Assembly (NCBI RefSeq): GCF_015767435.1
Contig: NZ_JADWOV010000230.1
Coordinates: forward strand, 78,534 to 142,533
Length of the DNA: 64,000 bases
DNA from: Polaribacter sp. BAL334
Lineage (GTDB): Bacteria > Bacteroidota > Bacteroidia > Flavobacteriales > Flavobacteriaceae
Direction: 5' to 3'
Made by a program: the position numbers and the translations under genes. The notes under the pieces are model-generated. The model ran no database searches. It was not told where the DNA came from and worked only from the letters and a program-made list of their open reading frames with translations. Every line of letters begins with the position of its first letter. Position 1 is the stretch's first letter. This document shows positions 1 through 8,361 of the stretch, piece by piece.

Positions 1-335
1 CATTACAATTAACACCTACCTATATTCACAGAAATACAGTGAAAATCGCAGAAGATCCTCATGATATTTTTGCCTTGGGTTTTGGTAGTAGAGTAAAATT
101 ATCAAATAGAGTTTCTTTCAATTCTGAATATTTCCATTCTTTTAATGAATCTGTTTCTATCAATGCAAGAAATTCATTGGCAATAGGATTTGATATTGAA
201 ACTGGAGGACATGTATTTCAATTGATATTGTCAAATTCCATTACTATGATTGAAAAAAGTTTTATAGCTGAAACGACTGGAAACTTTTTTGGAGGAGATA
301 TTCACTTTGGATTTAATATTTCGAGAACTTTTTAA
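1..335 (+). CDS. DUF5777-family outer-membrane beta-barrel protein, C-terminal fragment
   Basis: The reading frame is already open at the left edge (codons from base 3) and stops at 333-335, so only the last ~110 residues are here. A GTG at 39-41 lies in frame but is unlikely to be the start, because the barrel-like sequence continues upstream of it. The fragment shows alternating hydrophobic and polar strands and ends in a phenylalanine (NISRTF), as outer-membrane barrels do. Wording such as FQLILSN, AETTGN and GDIHFGFNISR fits my memory of DUF5777 proteins, which in Bacteroidota often sit beside haem-motif T9SS proteins like the next gene. Function is not established. Confidence 0.7.
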   Translation, partial: LQLTPTYIHRNTVKIAEDPHDIFALGFGSRVKLSNRVSFNSEYFHSFNESVSINARNSLAIGFDIETGGHVFQLILSNSITMIEKSFIAETTGNFFGGDIHFGFNISRTF

Positions 336-483
336 TAACAATTTCAACTGAATTTTTTCACTTTTAAAATAGGATTCTTCGGCTTTACATAGAAATAATT
401 GTCAGGAAAGTTAATTTTAAGTTGATTTGTAATCATTTAAAATAAAAGTATTATCATCAAACAAACCAATAAAAACTAAAACC

Positions 484-1269
484 ATGAAAAAAAATTACAT
501 CTTTAAATCTATTTTATTATTAATTCCGATTTCTGCAATTTTCCTACTTTCTTTCTCTTCAGGAAATGGAAGTGCGCTTTCTGGTTCTCCAGGTGATGGA
601 GGAAATAATTGTACACAATGTCATTCAGGAACTGCAAATAATAGTAATATTACAATTACTACAAACATTCCAGTTACGGGATATCATTTCAATACAGAAT
701 ATGATATTACGATCACAAATTCTGGTGGAGGAACTAGAAATGGTTTTCAAGTAACTGCAGAAAAAGACAATAATAATTCAAAAGTGGGAACATTTCGTTC
801 TGTAAATTCGGCCACTCAAACTGCTGATAATAATAAAAGAATCATCCATACAAGTTCAGGAAATGGACAAAACTCTTGGTCTTTTAAATGGACTTCACCT
901 TCTTCAGAACAAGGAAAAATTACATTTTATGGGGCTTCAGTTTCAGGAAATGGTAATTTTTCTAATTCAGGAGATCAAGTTTTTTTAGGAAAATCGAATT
1001 CAGTACCTTCCTTAAGTGTTGATGCGTTATCTAAATTGGAATTTGAAATGTTTCCAAATCCATCATCTAACAATTTATTTATTCGTTTTTCAGATAATGA
1101 AGAAAATGCAATGGTAACATTTTATGATTATTCAGGAAAAAAAGTTTACAATCAAGAAGTAACAAGAAGTAATACTAAAATAAATGTATCTAACTTATCT
1201 TCAGGTGTTTATTTTGTAAAAGTTATTTCTGATGGAAAAACAGGTTTGAAAAAATTCATCAAACAATAA
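484..1269 (+). CDS. Secreted CXXCH-motif protein with T9SS type A sorting domain
   Basis: A 261-residue protein. Residues 1-30 form a signal peptide (basic start, then a long hydrophobic run). Shortly after comes GSPGDGG..CTQCH, a CXXCH motif of the kind that can bind haem c, in the context typical of choice-of-anchor V (Reeler-like) proteins. The middle is a Ser/Thr/Asn-rich beta domain. The last ~75 residues (from FEMFPNPSSN through LSSGVYFVKV to KKFIKQ) are a T9SS type A sorting domain, so the protein should cross the outer membrane by the type IX system and be surface-attached or released. It follows the DUF5777 barrel by ~150 bp. Haem binding is inferred from the motif only. Confidence 0.85.
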   Translation: MKKNYIFKSILLLIPISAIFLLSFSSGNGSALSGSPGDGGNNCTQCHSGTANNSNITITTNIPVTGYHFNTEYDITITNSGGGTRNGFQVTAEKDNNNSKVGTFRSVNSATQTADNNKRIIHTSSGNGQNSWSFKWTSPSSEQGKITFYGASVSGNGNFSNSGDQVFLGKSNSVPSLSVDALSKLEFEMFPNPSSNNLFIRFSDNEENAMVTFYDYSGKKVYNQEVTRSNTKINVSNLSSGVYFVKVISDGKTGLKKFIKQ

Positions 1270-1293
1270 TGAAAAAGTAAAGTCACTTATTTT

Positions 1294-1327
1294 AAACCGA
1301 TTGTAATTTAAACAATCGGTTTTTTTT
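1294..1327 (+). terminator. Rho-independent terminator after the T9SS protein
   Basis: Perfect inverted repeat AAACCGATTGT / ACAATCGGTTT with a 7-nt AT loop, followed by a run of T. It lies 25 bp after the stop codon at 1269. Confidence 0.9.
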
Positions 1328-1342
1328 GTTGTTGATTTAAAG

Positions 1343-1350
1343 TAAATTTG
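1343..1350 (+). promoter_or_regulatory. -7 box (TAAATTTG) upstream of the GlmU-like gene
   Basis: TAAATTTG matches the Bacteroidota TAnnTTTG element and ends 23 bp before the ATG at 1374. A TTTG at 1325-1328 could be the -33 element, but the 14-nt spacer is shorter than usual. Confidence 0.5.
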
Positions 1351-1373
1351 TAAAGTATCTAAAGAATGCTGCC

Positions 1374-2549
1374 ATGAACTATATTTTATTTGATAGCGAT
1401 GTTCGAAACTCGTTATTACCTTTTACATTTACAAAACCTGTTGCTGATTTAAGAATTGGTATTTTAACAATTCGTGAAAAATGGGAACATTATTTAGGTT
1501 TTACAACATCGACAATCACTGAGGATTATTTGGAGGAAAAATATCCAATGATTGAATTGGAAGAAAACATTTTAATCAACGCTTCTTTTTGCCCAACAAA
1601 AAAATTGGTAAAAAAAATAAAAAATCTTTCAAAAAATGAAGCCATTTTTAAAGGAGATGATGTAATTGCATTTTACACTTCAGATTCTCAAGAAGAAGTT
1701 GATTTTGATTCGTATCATCAAATTGAATTTGAGGATGAATTACTTCGTGTAAAAAATACGTGGGATATTTTTTCGCTAAATGACAAAGCAATTCAGCAAG
1801 ATTTTGAACTGTTGACAAAAGAGAGAACATCACAACCAATTCCCAAAACGGTTCAAGTAATCAATCCTGAAAAAATCTTTATTGAAGATGGCGCAAAAAT
1901 CACATTTGCCTTTTTAAACGCATCTTCAGGGCCAATTTATATTGGAAAAGATGCAGAAATTATGGAAGGTTGTGTTGTAAGAGGTCCTTTAGCAATGTGC
2001 GAACATTCAGCTTTAAAAATGGGCGCAAAAATTTATGGTGCAACTACATTAGGGCCACATTGCAAAGTAGGAGGAGAGGTTAATAACTCCGTTTTAATGG
2101 GATATTCTAACAAAGGTCATGATGGTTTTTTAGGAAATTCTGTTTTGGGTGAATGGTGTAATTTGGGTGCTGACACCAATAATTCTAACTTAAAAAACAA
2201 TTATGCAGAAGTAAAATTATGGGATTATAACACTGGAAGATTTGCAAAAACTGGCTTACAATTTTGTGGGTTGATGATGGGTGATCATTCTAAATGCGGT
2301 ATCAATACTATGTTTAATACAGGAACTGTGGTTGGTGTGAGTGCCAATATTTTTGGAAGTGGATTTCCAAGAAACTTTGTTCCTTCTTTTAGTTGGGGAG
2401 GAGCTTCAGGTTTTACAGAATATAAAACTGACAAAGTTTTTGAAGTGGCAAAAGTGGTGATGAGTCGCAGAAATATGGAGTTTGATGAGCAAGATGAACG
2501 AATTTTAGAACACATTTTTGAAATCACAAAACAATATCGAAATTTTTAA
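1374..2549 (+). CDS. Alternative GlmU-like UDP-GlcNAc diphosphorylase / sugar nucleotidyltransferase
   Basis: A 391-residue protein. The N-terminal half begins MNYILFDSDVRNSLLPFT and continues FTKPVADLRIGILTIREKW, the form of the Bacteroidota enzyme TIGR03991 (alternative GlmU), which differs from the classical GlmU start. From about residue 165 there are left-handed beta-helix hexapeptides (IYIGKDAEIMEG, GPLAMCEHSALKMGAKIYG, GEWCNLGADTNNSNLKNNY). Expected roles are N-acetylation of glucosamine-1-phosphate and formation of UDP-GlcNAc for peptidoglycan and LPS. The partner GlmM is encoded at 38546. It stands alone, framed by terminators. Exact activity and substrate are inferred from the family. 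Confidence 0.85.
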   Translation: MNYILFDSDVRNSLLPFTFTKPVADLRIGILTIREKWEHYLGFTTSTITEDYLEEKYPMIELEENILINASFCPTKKLVKKIKNLSKNEAIFKGDDVIAFYTSDSQEEVDFDSYHQIEFEDELLRVKNTWDIFSLNDKAIQQDFELLTKERTSQPIPKTVQVINPEKIFIEDGAKITFAFLNASSGPIYIGKDAEIMEGCVVRGPLAMCEHSALKMGAKIYGATTLGPHCKVGGEVNNSVLMGYSNKGHDGFLGNSVLGEWCNLGADTNNSNLKNNYAEVKLWDYNTGRFAKTGLQFCGLMMGDHSKCGINTMFNTGTVVGVSANIFGSGFPRNFVPSFSWGGASGFTEYKTDKVFEVAKVVMSRRNMEFDEQDERILEHIFEITKQYRNF

Positions 2550-2567
2550 TGTAAAATTTATATCATA

Positions 2568-2604
2568 AAAAAAGCCCTTAAATTCATTTTTAAGGGCTTT
2601 TTTA
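2568..2604. terminator. Bidirectional terminator between convergent genes
   Basis: Inverted repeat AAAAAGCCCTTAAA / TTTAAGGGCTTTTT with a short loop. It has A-runs on one side and T-runs on the other, so it can terminate both the GlmU-like gene and the minus-strand operon that ends at 2621. Confidence 0.9.
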
Positions 2605-2620
2605 CAAGTATTTATTTCTA

Positions 2621-3352
2621 CTAATTTTGATGAATTATTTTTCCAGAACCTACAGATTTTACATCTTTTTCAGCAGGATTTCCACTGTAGTAGATATTTC
2701 CTGAACCTACAACTTTAGCTTTTATTTTTTTAGTTACGGTAGTTTTAATGTTTCCAGAACCCGCAATTGTAGCATTTGTTACTTCAGCATTTAAATCAAA
2801 AGCATTCACATTTCCAGAGCCAGCAACAGAACATTCAAACTCATTTGTTTTTCCAGACAATTCAATATTTCCTGAACCACCAATATTTACGCTCATTGAA
2901 CTTGTTTCAATTGTTAATTTGATATTTCCAGAACCTCCTAATGAAGCTGAAAAATCGGCTGTTTTGATGACATTTTCATTAGTAATACTACCTGAACCAC
3001 CTAAAGAAACTTTGCTAATTTTTGTAAAAGGAACAGTAATTGTCATTTTTTTTGTAGTACTAATATTAGCATTTCTTTTATATTTGATTTGTAGATTCCC
3101 ATTTTTTACTTCTATTTCAATATATGGAATGATGTTTTCTTCACCCTCAATTTTGATGCTTCCTTCTTTGCCTTTTACCAAAACCACATCAAATGATCCT
3201 CCAGCACTAATTTCATCATATTCAGAAGTTGTTCTTGTTTCGGTAATGATATTTCCATTTCCTTTCACTTTTTCTCCATTTCCCCAGTTTTGAGAGTTTA
3301 TTGCAAATGAGGATAGAAAAAGGACGATTGATAATTTTAAATTTTTATTCAT
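2621..3352 (-). CDS. Head GIN domain-containing protein (DUF2807)
   Basis: A 243-residue protein with a signal peptide (residues ~1-20, ending FAINSQ). The mature part is a repetitive beta-helix-like domain in which GSGN or GSGS recurs about every 15-20 residues (GGSGSI, GGSGNI, AGSGNV, AGSGNI, VGSGNI, VGSGKI), the hallmark of the GIN/DUF2807 putative auto-transporter adhesin domain. It probably faces the periplasm or surface. It is the last gene of a four-gene minus-strand set, 26 bp after the DUF4097-like gene. No enzymatic residues are apparent; function unknown. Confidence 0.85.
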   Translation of the reverse strand: MNKNLKLSIVLFLSSFAINSQNWGNGEKVKGNGNIITETRTTSEYDEISAGGSFDVVLVKGKEGSIKIEGEENIIPYIEIEVKNGNLQIKYKRNANISTTKKMTITVPFTKISKVSLGGSGSITNENVIKTADFSASLGGSGNIKLTIETSSMSVNIGGSGNIELSGKTNEFECSVAGSGNVNAFDLNAEVTNATIAGSGNIKTTVTKKIKAKVVGSGNIYYSGNPAEKDVKSVGSGKIIHQN

Positions 3353-3378
3353 AATTTTTAGTTGTTTGATTACTATTT

Positions 3379-4458
3379 TTAATTTTCATTGATTGACACA
3401 CTTCCATATTGAGATTTTACAACCAATTTTGAATTTGAATTTCCTTTTCCAAATTTCCCTTCGTAATATTTTTTGGTTGATTTTTCAATTTTTGTTTGGA
3501 ATGCAATTTTATCATTATTTTCTTTAAAACCTGTATATTCTAAATCTAGAATAATGTTAAAATTTGCTTCAGGCGAAACTGCTATTTTTATGGTTGTAAA
3601 TTCTCCATTTATGAGTACAGACTCAAAATCTTTTTTTAAATCTTTCACAAAAATTGAGCCATAATCTGTTTCAATTTGTAGTTTTTTACTGATAGAACCA
3701 AAACGCAATCCAGTATAATCAGAACTTCCAACTATCATTTCTGCATCTTCAATTTTTAAAGAACCATAACCAGCATTGAAATTAATTTCTTTTACTTTAT
3801 TGATTTCCAATGTGGTGTAATCAGAATTTGATTTTATTTTTTCTGAATTTTCTATCGATAATTTTGAATAATCCAAATTTAAAATCCCATTTTTTACATA
3901 AGAAATACTTGATGATGAGCAATAATCCAAATTGATGGTATTACTTTCTCCCCACAATTCGCCCAAAATAATTTTACCATATTCGCATTTTATATTTGCA
4001 TTTCCTGACAAAGCGTCCAAGAAAATACTTCCATATTCGTTTTTTACATCAATAGAATTGGTTTTTGGCATTTTCACAAAGTAATCAATTTTATAATTTA
4101 AATTGTCACTTTTTTTCCACCAATTCCAGTTTTTCTCACCACTTTCTAAAATTGTTTTTGCAATAACCATATCAGCACTTGCTTTAAATTCAACTTGAAT
4201 ATTTTCAATTCTATCTTCAACTCTTCCTAAATCATTGCCTTTAACTGTAATTACAACTTCAATAACCACTTTATTTTCGTTCCAAGAAGTTATGGTTACG
4301 TTTCCGTATTTATTGAGTAACTGTAGATTTGCATTTTTAGAAACAGTAAATTCTCTGTTGATTTTTTTAATTTTTTCGTGTTTTACATCATCAATTGTTG
4401 CAAAAAGTATTGATGGAATTAGCAGTAATAAAAGAGTAATTTTATACATAAATTTCAT
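3379..4458 (-). CDS. DUF4097-like secreted beta-repeat protein
   Basis: A 359-residue protein with a signal peptide (residues ~1-20, MKFMYKITLLLLLIPSILFA). The mature chain repeats beta-strand phrases built on Y-G-S or Y-T-G/T (NKYGNVTI, NEYGSIFL, CEYGKIIL, AGYGSLKI, TDYGSIFV, SQYGSVSI), a solenoid pattern like the DUF4097/GIN group. A second ATG three codons in (4449) could be the start. The gene overlaps the 3' end of the putative anti-sigma gene by 17 bp, so translation is probably coupled. It likely works in the envelope with the GIN protein that follows. Function unknown. Confidence 0.75.
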   Translation of the reverse strand: MKFMYKITLLLLLIPSILFATIDDVKHEKIKKINREFTVSKNANLQLLNKYGNVTITSWNENKVVIEVVITVKGNDLGRVEDRIENIQVEFKASADMVIAKTILESGEKNWNWWKKSDNLNYKIDYFVKMPKTNSIDVKNEYGSIFLDALSGNANIKCEYGKIILGELWGESNTINLDYCSSSSISYVKNGILNLDYSKLSIENSEKIKSNSDYTTLEINKVKEINFNAGYGSLKIEDAEMIVGSSDYTGLRFGSISKKLQIETDYGSIFVKDLKKDFESVLINGEFTTIKIAVSPEANFNIILDLEYTGFKENNDKIAFQTKIEKSTKKYYEGKFGKGNSNSKLVVKSQYGSVSINEN

Positions 4459-4957
4459 TTTTAAATTTTTTAATTTGATTTATTTTTTTCAACATATTTT
4501 CTAAAATTTCCAATCGTAATTGGTAGTTTTCAATCATAAAATTGATGATTTTTTGTTGGTTTCCTTCTTTGTTTAATTCTTTTAACAACTGTTGATATTC
4601 TTTTTCTAAACCTTCTAATTGCATCAAGGTTTGTTTGATAATTAGTTCATTTTCAGGAGTTTTGTTTTTTTCTAATAGGTTGGTTTTTTGATGAATTGTG
4701 GAAACAAAATACCCTTGAACTTCTTCCATTTTTGGTGAAATATCAGCCAAATCAATAGTAGATTTTTGTTGCATTTTTCCAAGTCCAAAACCAATCATTA
4801 CTAATATTGATGCTGCTACTGAAAGCCATTTCCAAGAAATTGCATCCTTTTTTTTTGAGGATTTTAGCTTGCTTTCAAATCGCTCAAAATGGCCACTTTC
4901 AGGTTCTTGAAAATCAAAATCAGTTTCAGAAAAATAGTTTTCAAAATTGTTTTTCAT
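4442..4957 (-). CDS. Putative membrane anti-sigma factor
   Basis: A 171-residue protein: an acidic N-terminal cytoplasmic segment (residues 1-42), one membrane helix (about 43-61, WLSVAASILVMIGFGLG), then a Gln/Lys/Glu-rich periplasmic region that looks coiled-coil (LLEKNKTPENELIIKQTLMQ and on). It lies 5 bp downstream of the ECF sigma gene, the normal place for a cognate anti-sigma factor, and has the size and one-helix topology of such proteins. No zinc-binding HXXXCXXC motif is visible, so it would not be a ZAS-type anti-sigma. The role is inferred from topology and context. Confidence 0.65.
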   Translation of the reverse strand: MKNNFENYFSETDFDFQEPESGHFERFESKLKSSKKKDAISWKWLSVAASILVMIGFGLGKMQQKSTIDLADISPKMEEVQGYFVSTIHQKTNLLEKNKTPENELIIKQTLMQLEGLEKEYQQLLKELNKEGNQQKIINFMIENYQLRLEILENMLKKINQIKKFKNEIYV

Positions 4958-4962
4958 AATAG

Positions 4963-5508
4963 TTATATCATATCAGCGAGTAATACTTGCTTTAGTTTGT
5001 TTTTTGCTCTCAAAATGGTAGTTCTTACATTTTCATTCGTATAATTCAAAATTTGTTGAATCTCTTCATAATCAAATCCTTCAATCAAGTATAACGTAAG
5101 AATTATTCTATAATTTTCCTTCAAGCTCTGTATTGTATTTAAAATTATTTTAGGGTCTAATTTGTTGGTTTCAAAGGACTCTTCTTCAATTTCATCATTA
5201 GGAATAATTTCCATTTTTGCCATTTCATACCGATTATTTTTTCTCAATTGATTGATGCTTTTATTCACTACGATTCTTTTCAACCAAGCTCCAAAAGTAA
5301 CTTCACCTTTGTATGAATCCATTTTTGTAAAAGCTGTTAAAAAAGCCTCTTGCATGATATCTTCAGCTTCAAAACTATCTTTCAAAATTCGAATTGCAGT
5401 ATTATACATTGCCTTATAATAGGCTTTGTACAGTTGCAATTGAGCATTTTTATCCGACTTTTTACAGTGCTCAATCAAATGGATGATATGTGGTTGGTTA
5501 GCTTCCAA
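4963..5508 (-). CDS. ECF-family RNA polymerase sigma factor
   Basis: A 181-residue protein with sigma region 2 near residues 20-90 (LYKAYYKAMYNTAIRILKD, then EAEDIMQEAFLTAF and FGAWLKRIVVNKSINQLRK) and a sigma region 4 helix-turn-helix near 120-175 (SLKENYRIILTLYLIEGFDYEEI, then VRTTILRAKNKLK). There is no region 1.1 or 3, as in ECF factors. It heads an operon with the anti-sigma, DUF4097-like and GIN genes, so those are probably its targets or regulators. Two near-identical direct repeats upstream (5536-5553 and 5577-5596) may be its own promoter or control sites. Confidence 0.9.
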   Translation of the reverse strand: MEANQPHIIHLIEHCKKSDKNAQLQLYKAYYKAMYNTAIRILKDSFEAEDIMQEAFLTAFTKMDSYKGEVTFGAWLKRIVVNKSINQLRKNNRYEMAKMEIIPNDEIEEESFETNKLDPKIILNTIQSLKENYRIILTLYLIEGFDYEEIQQILNYTNENVRTTILRAKNKLKQVLLADMI

Positions 5509-5535
5509 TAAAACGTTTCTAATTTAAAGACCTAG

Positions 5536-5596
5536 TATTTTAAAACTTGTGACACTTTTTTAAAATTAAATGTAATAATTTTAAAACTTTTGTGAC
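5536..5596 (-). promoter_or_regulatory. Paired GTCAC..GTTTTAAAAT direct repeats upstream of the sigma gene
   Basis: Read on the minus strand, GTCACAAGTTTTAAAATA (5553-5536) and GTCACAAAAGTTTTAAAATT (5596-5577) are the same phrase with a 2-base insertion, 43 bp apart. The nearer copy ends 28 bp before the sigma start at 5508. This fits an autoregulated ECF promoter or a duplicated operator. It is inferred from position and repetition alone. Confidence 0.45.
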
Positions 5597-5726
5597 TTTA
5601 TTTGGCATAACAATTGAACTTATTCATAAAAATAATTGTATTATCTTGTTTAATATGTTGATAATGATTATTTTAGATATAAATGAAAGATGTTGGTTGA
5701 TTTTCAAATAATAAATCAATGTCAGA

Positions 5727-8198
5727 ATGACAGAAAAAAAACAAATGAGCAAAACAAAAATTATAAAATTAGACAGTTTGTCGTTTCAAAACATCATGAA
5801 CGAAGATTCTGAATTAATTCCGTTAATGACACCTGAGGATGAAGAGATTATAAATAACGAAAGTATTCCTGAAATTTTACCCATTCTTCCATTAAGAAAT
5901 ACAGTGCTATTTCCAGGAGTTGTAATTCCAATTACTGCTGGAAGAGACAAATCCATTCAGTTGATAAAAGACGCCAATAAAGGCAATAAAATTATTGGAG
6001 TTGTAGCACAACGTAATGAAGATGTTGAAGAACCAACGTTGAAAGACATTCATACAACTGGAGTTGTTGCCCAAATTTTACGTGTTTTGAAAATGCCTGA
6101 TGGAAATACAACCATCATTATTCAAGGAAAAAAACGTTTTGAAATTGAACAAATTATTGAGGAAAAACCGTATTTAAAAGCGACTGTTAGAGAGGCAATT
6201 GAAGAGAGAACAATTGATGATGCAAAAGAATTTGAAGCAATTATTGATTCTATAAAAGAATTGGCATTGGAGATTATCAAAGAAAATCCGATGTTGCCTT
6301 CTGAAGCTTCTTTTGCGATTAAAAATATTCATTCGAATTCATTTTTAGTCAATTTTATTGCCTCTAATATGGATTTAAGTGTGATGCAAAAACAAGTAAT
6401 TTTAGAAAAAGACAATCTAAAAGAGCGTGCATTATTGACACTTAAAAACCTGAATAAAGAGCTTCAAAAATTACAATTGAAAAATGATATTCAGTCAAAA
6501 ACACGTGAAGATTTAGACCAACAACAACGTGAATATTATTTACATCAACAATTAAAAACCATTCAAGAAGAATTAGGAGGAGTTTCTTACGATCAAGAAT
6601 TGGAGGAAATGCAGCATCAAGCAAAATCAAAAAAATGGTCTAAAGAAGTTGGGGAAACTTTTGGTAAAGAATTGAATCGATTAAAACGAATGAATTCGCA
6701 AGCAGCTGAATATGGTTTGCAAAGAAGTTATTTAGAATTATTGTTAGAGTTGCCTTGGGGAGAATTTTCTGAAGATAAATTTGATTTGAAAAAAGCGACC
6801 AGAATTTTGGATAGAGATCATTTTGGGTTGGAAAAAGTGAAAGAGAGAATAATTGAACATTTGGCTGTTTTAAAACTAAAAGGAGATATGAAATCGCCCA
6901 TTTTGTGTTTGTATGGACCTCCAGGAGTTGGAAAAACATCTCTTGGAAAATCGGTTGCAGAATCTTTAGGACGAAAATATGTGCGCATGTCTTTAGGAGG
7001 TTTGCGCGATGAAGCAGAAATTCGTGGTCACAGAAAAACCTATATTGGAGCAATGCCTGGACGTTTGATTCAAAATTTGAAAAAAGCAGGTACTTCAAAT
7101 CCTGTTTTTGTGTTGGATGAAATTGATAAATTGGGACAAAGTCATCAAGGAGATCCATCTTCAGCCATGTTAGAAGTGCTAGATCCTGAACAAAATACCG
7201 CTTTTTATGATAATTATTTGGAAGTTGGCTATGATTTATCCAAAGTTTTATTCATTGCAACTGCCAATAATTTAAATCAAATTCCTTGGGCTTTGCGAGA
7301 TAGAATGGAAATCATCAATGTTACAGGATATACACTTGAAGAAAAAGTTGAAATAGCAAAGAAACATTTATTACCAAAACAACTCAAAGAACACGGTTTA
7401 ACTGCGAAAGATTTAAAGTTAGGAAAACCACAGATTGAGCAAATTGTTGAAGGATATACACGCGAATCTGGTGTTCGTAGTTTAGAAAAACACATTGCGA
7501 AAGTAGTTCGTTTTGCTGCAAAATCAGTGGCTTTAGAAGAAGCATATGACGTGGTTTTATCTTCTGAAAAAGTAGAAGAAATTTTAGGAGCACCAAGAAA
7601 TAGAGATAAATATGAAACCAATGATGTTGCTGGTGTGGTTACAGGTTTAGCTTGGACAAGTGTAGGAGGGGATATTTTATTCATAGAATCTATATTATCC
7701 AAAGGAAAAGGAGTGCTTTCAATTACAGGAAATTTAGGAACTGTAATGAAAGAATCTGCTACTATTGCAATGCAATATATCAAATCGAACGCTGAGGAAT
7801 TTGGCATCAATCAAGATATTATAGATAAATATAATGTTCATATTCACGTTCCAGAAGGAGCTACTCCAAAAGATGGTCCAAGTGCAGGAATTACCATGCT
7901 GACATCTTTAGTTTCGTCTTTTACGCAACGAAAAGTGAAAAATAAATTAGCCATGACTGGCGAAATTACGTTGCGTGGAAAAGTATTGCCTGTTGGCGGA
8001 ATCAAAGAAAAAATATTGGCTGCGAAAAGAGCAAATATCAAAGAAATAATTTTGTGTAAAGACAATGAAAAAGACATTCTTGAAATTAAAGAAAGTTATT
8101 TAAAAGGCTTAACCTTTCATTATGTTTCGGATATGAAACAAGTAATAGAACTTGCACTTACGAAACAAAAAGTAGCAAATGCTAAGAAATTAATATAA
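5727..8198 (+). CDS. lon: ATP-dependent protease La (Lon)
   Basis: An 823-residue cytoplasmic AAA+ protease that degrades misfolded and regulatory proteins. The N-terminal LON substrate domain begins near residue 45 ([19 protein letters not shown]). The ATPase domain has Walker [10 protein letters not shown] (~residue 397) and Walker [10 protein letters not shown] (~460). The proteolytic domain carries the Ser-Lys dyad, Ser in KDGPSAG (~719) and Lys in GGIKEK (~760). Length is normal for the family. A second ATG six codons in (5745, MSKTK) matches the usual flavobacterial start better and may be the true one. The gene is monocistronic, with a terminator directly after it. Confidence 0.97.
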   Translation: MTEKKQMSKTKIIKLDSLSFQNIMNEDSELIPLMTPEDEEIINNESIPEILPILPLRNTVLFPGVVIPITAGRDKSIQLIKDANKGNKIIGVVAQRNEDVEEPTLKDIHTTGVVAQILRVLKMPDGNTTIIIQGKKRFEIEQIIEEKPYLKATVREAIEERTIDDAKEFEAIIDSIKELALEIIKENPMLPSEASFAIKNIHSNSFLVNFIASNMDLSVMQKQVILEKDNLKERALLTLKNLNKELQKLQLKNDIQSKTREDLDQQQREYYLHQQLKTIQEELGGVSYDQELEEMQHQAKSKKWSKEVGETFGKELNRLKRMNSQAAEYGLQRSYLELLLELPWGEFSEDKFDLKKATRILDRDHFGLEKVKERIIEHLAVLKLKGDMKSPILCLYGPPGVGKTSLGKSVAESLGRKYVRMSLGGLRDEAEIRGHRKTYIGAMPGRLIQNLKKAGTSNPVFVLDEIDKLGQSHQGDPSSAMLEVLDPEQNTAFYDNYLEVGYDLSKVLFIATANNLNQIPWALRDRMEIINVTGYTLEEKVEIAKKHLLPKQLKEHGLTAKDLKLGKPQIEQIVEGYTRESGVRSLEKHIAKVVRFAAKSVALEEAYDVVLSSEKVEEILGAPRNRDKYETNDVAGVVTGLAWTSVGGDILFIESILSKGKGVLSITGNLGTVMKESATIAMQYIKSNAEEFGINQDIIDKYNVHIHVPEGATPKDGPSAGITMLTSLVSSFTQRKVKNKLAMTGEITLRGKVLPVGGIKEKILAAKRANIKEIILCKDNEKDILEIKESYLKGLTFHYVSDMKQVIELALTKQKVANAKKLI

Positions 8199-8201
8199 AT
8201 T

Positions 8202-8232
8202 AAAAAAACCTCTGAAATTCAGAGGTTTTTTT
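8202..8232. terminator. Terminator after lon, also usable from the minus strand
   Basis: Stem CCTCTG / CAGAGG with a 5-nt loop, flanked by seven A on the left and seven T on the right. It can end lon transcription and also the minus-strand transcript from mazG and the small membrane ORF. Confidence 0.88.
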
Positions 8233-8338
8233 ATGAGTTTATAAATTGTCTTTGGAATAAATCAACCATTAATTTTACGTAAATTATTGTAATTATAATT
8301 ACAAATATCAGCAAAAAAAGTTTCGTTCTTTTTTTCAT
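8231..8338 (-). CDS. Small single-pass membrane peptide (35 codons)
   Basis: ATG at 8338 and stop at 8233-8231 give 35 residues: a basic start (MKKRTK), a strongly hydrophobic helix (about residues 7-21, LFLLIFVIIITIIYV), and a short amphipathic tail ending FINS. It begins 23 bp after the mazG stop on the same strand, and its stop codon touches the hairpin at 8202-8232, so it would fill the end of the mazG transcript exactly. No Shine-Dalgarno is seen, as is normal in this phylum. Function unknown; it could still be a chance ORF in AT-rich DNA. Confidence 0.45.
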   Translation of the reverse strand: MKKRTKLFLLIFVIIITIIYVKLMVDLFQRQFINS

Positions 8339-8361
8339 AAAAAGACTAAAATTGTAATTTT

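Noticed and set aside
2748..3293. 181-codon plus-strand ORF rich in FPEP
   Set aside because: It is the antisense of the GSGN repeats of the GIN-domain gene (minus strand); it has no start context and its repeats are explained by the real gene.
6640..7158. 172-codon minus-strand ORF
   Set aside because: Lies entirely inside lon, which has complete motifs; composition is that of an antisense shadow.
7277..7810. 177-codon minus-strand ORF
   Set aside because: Antisense of the lon protease region; no recognisable domain or promoter.
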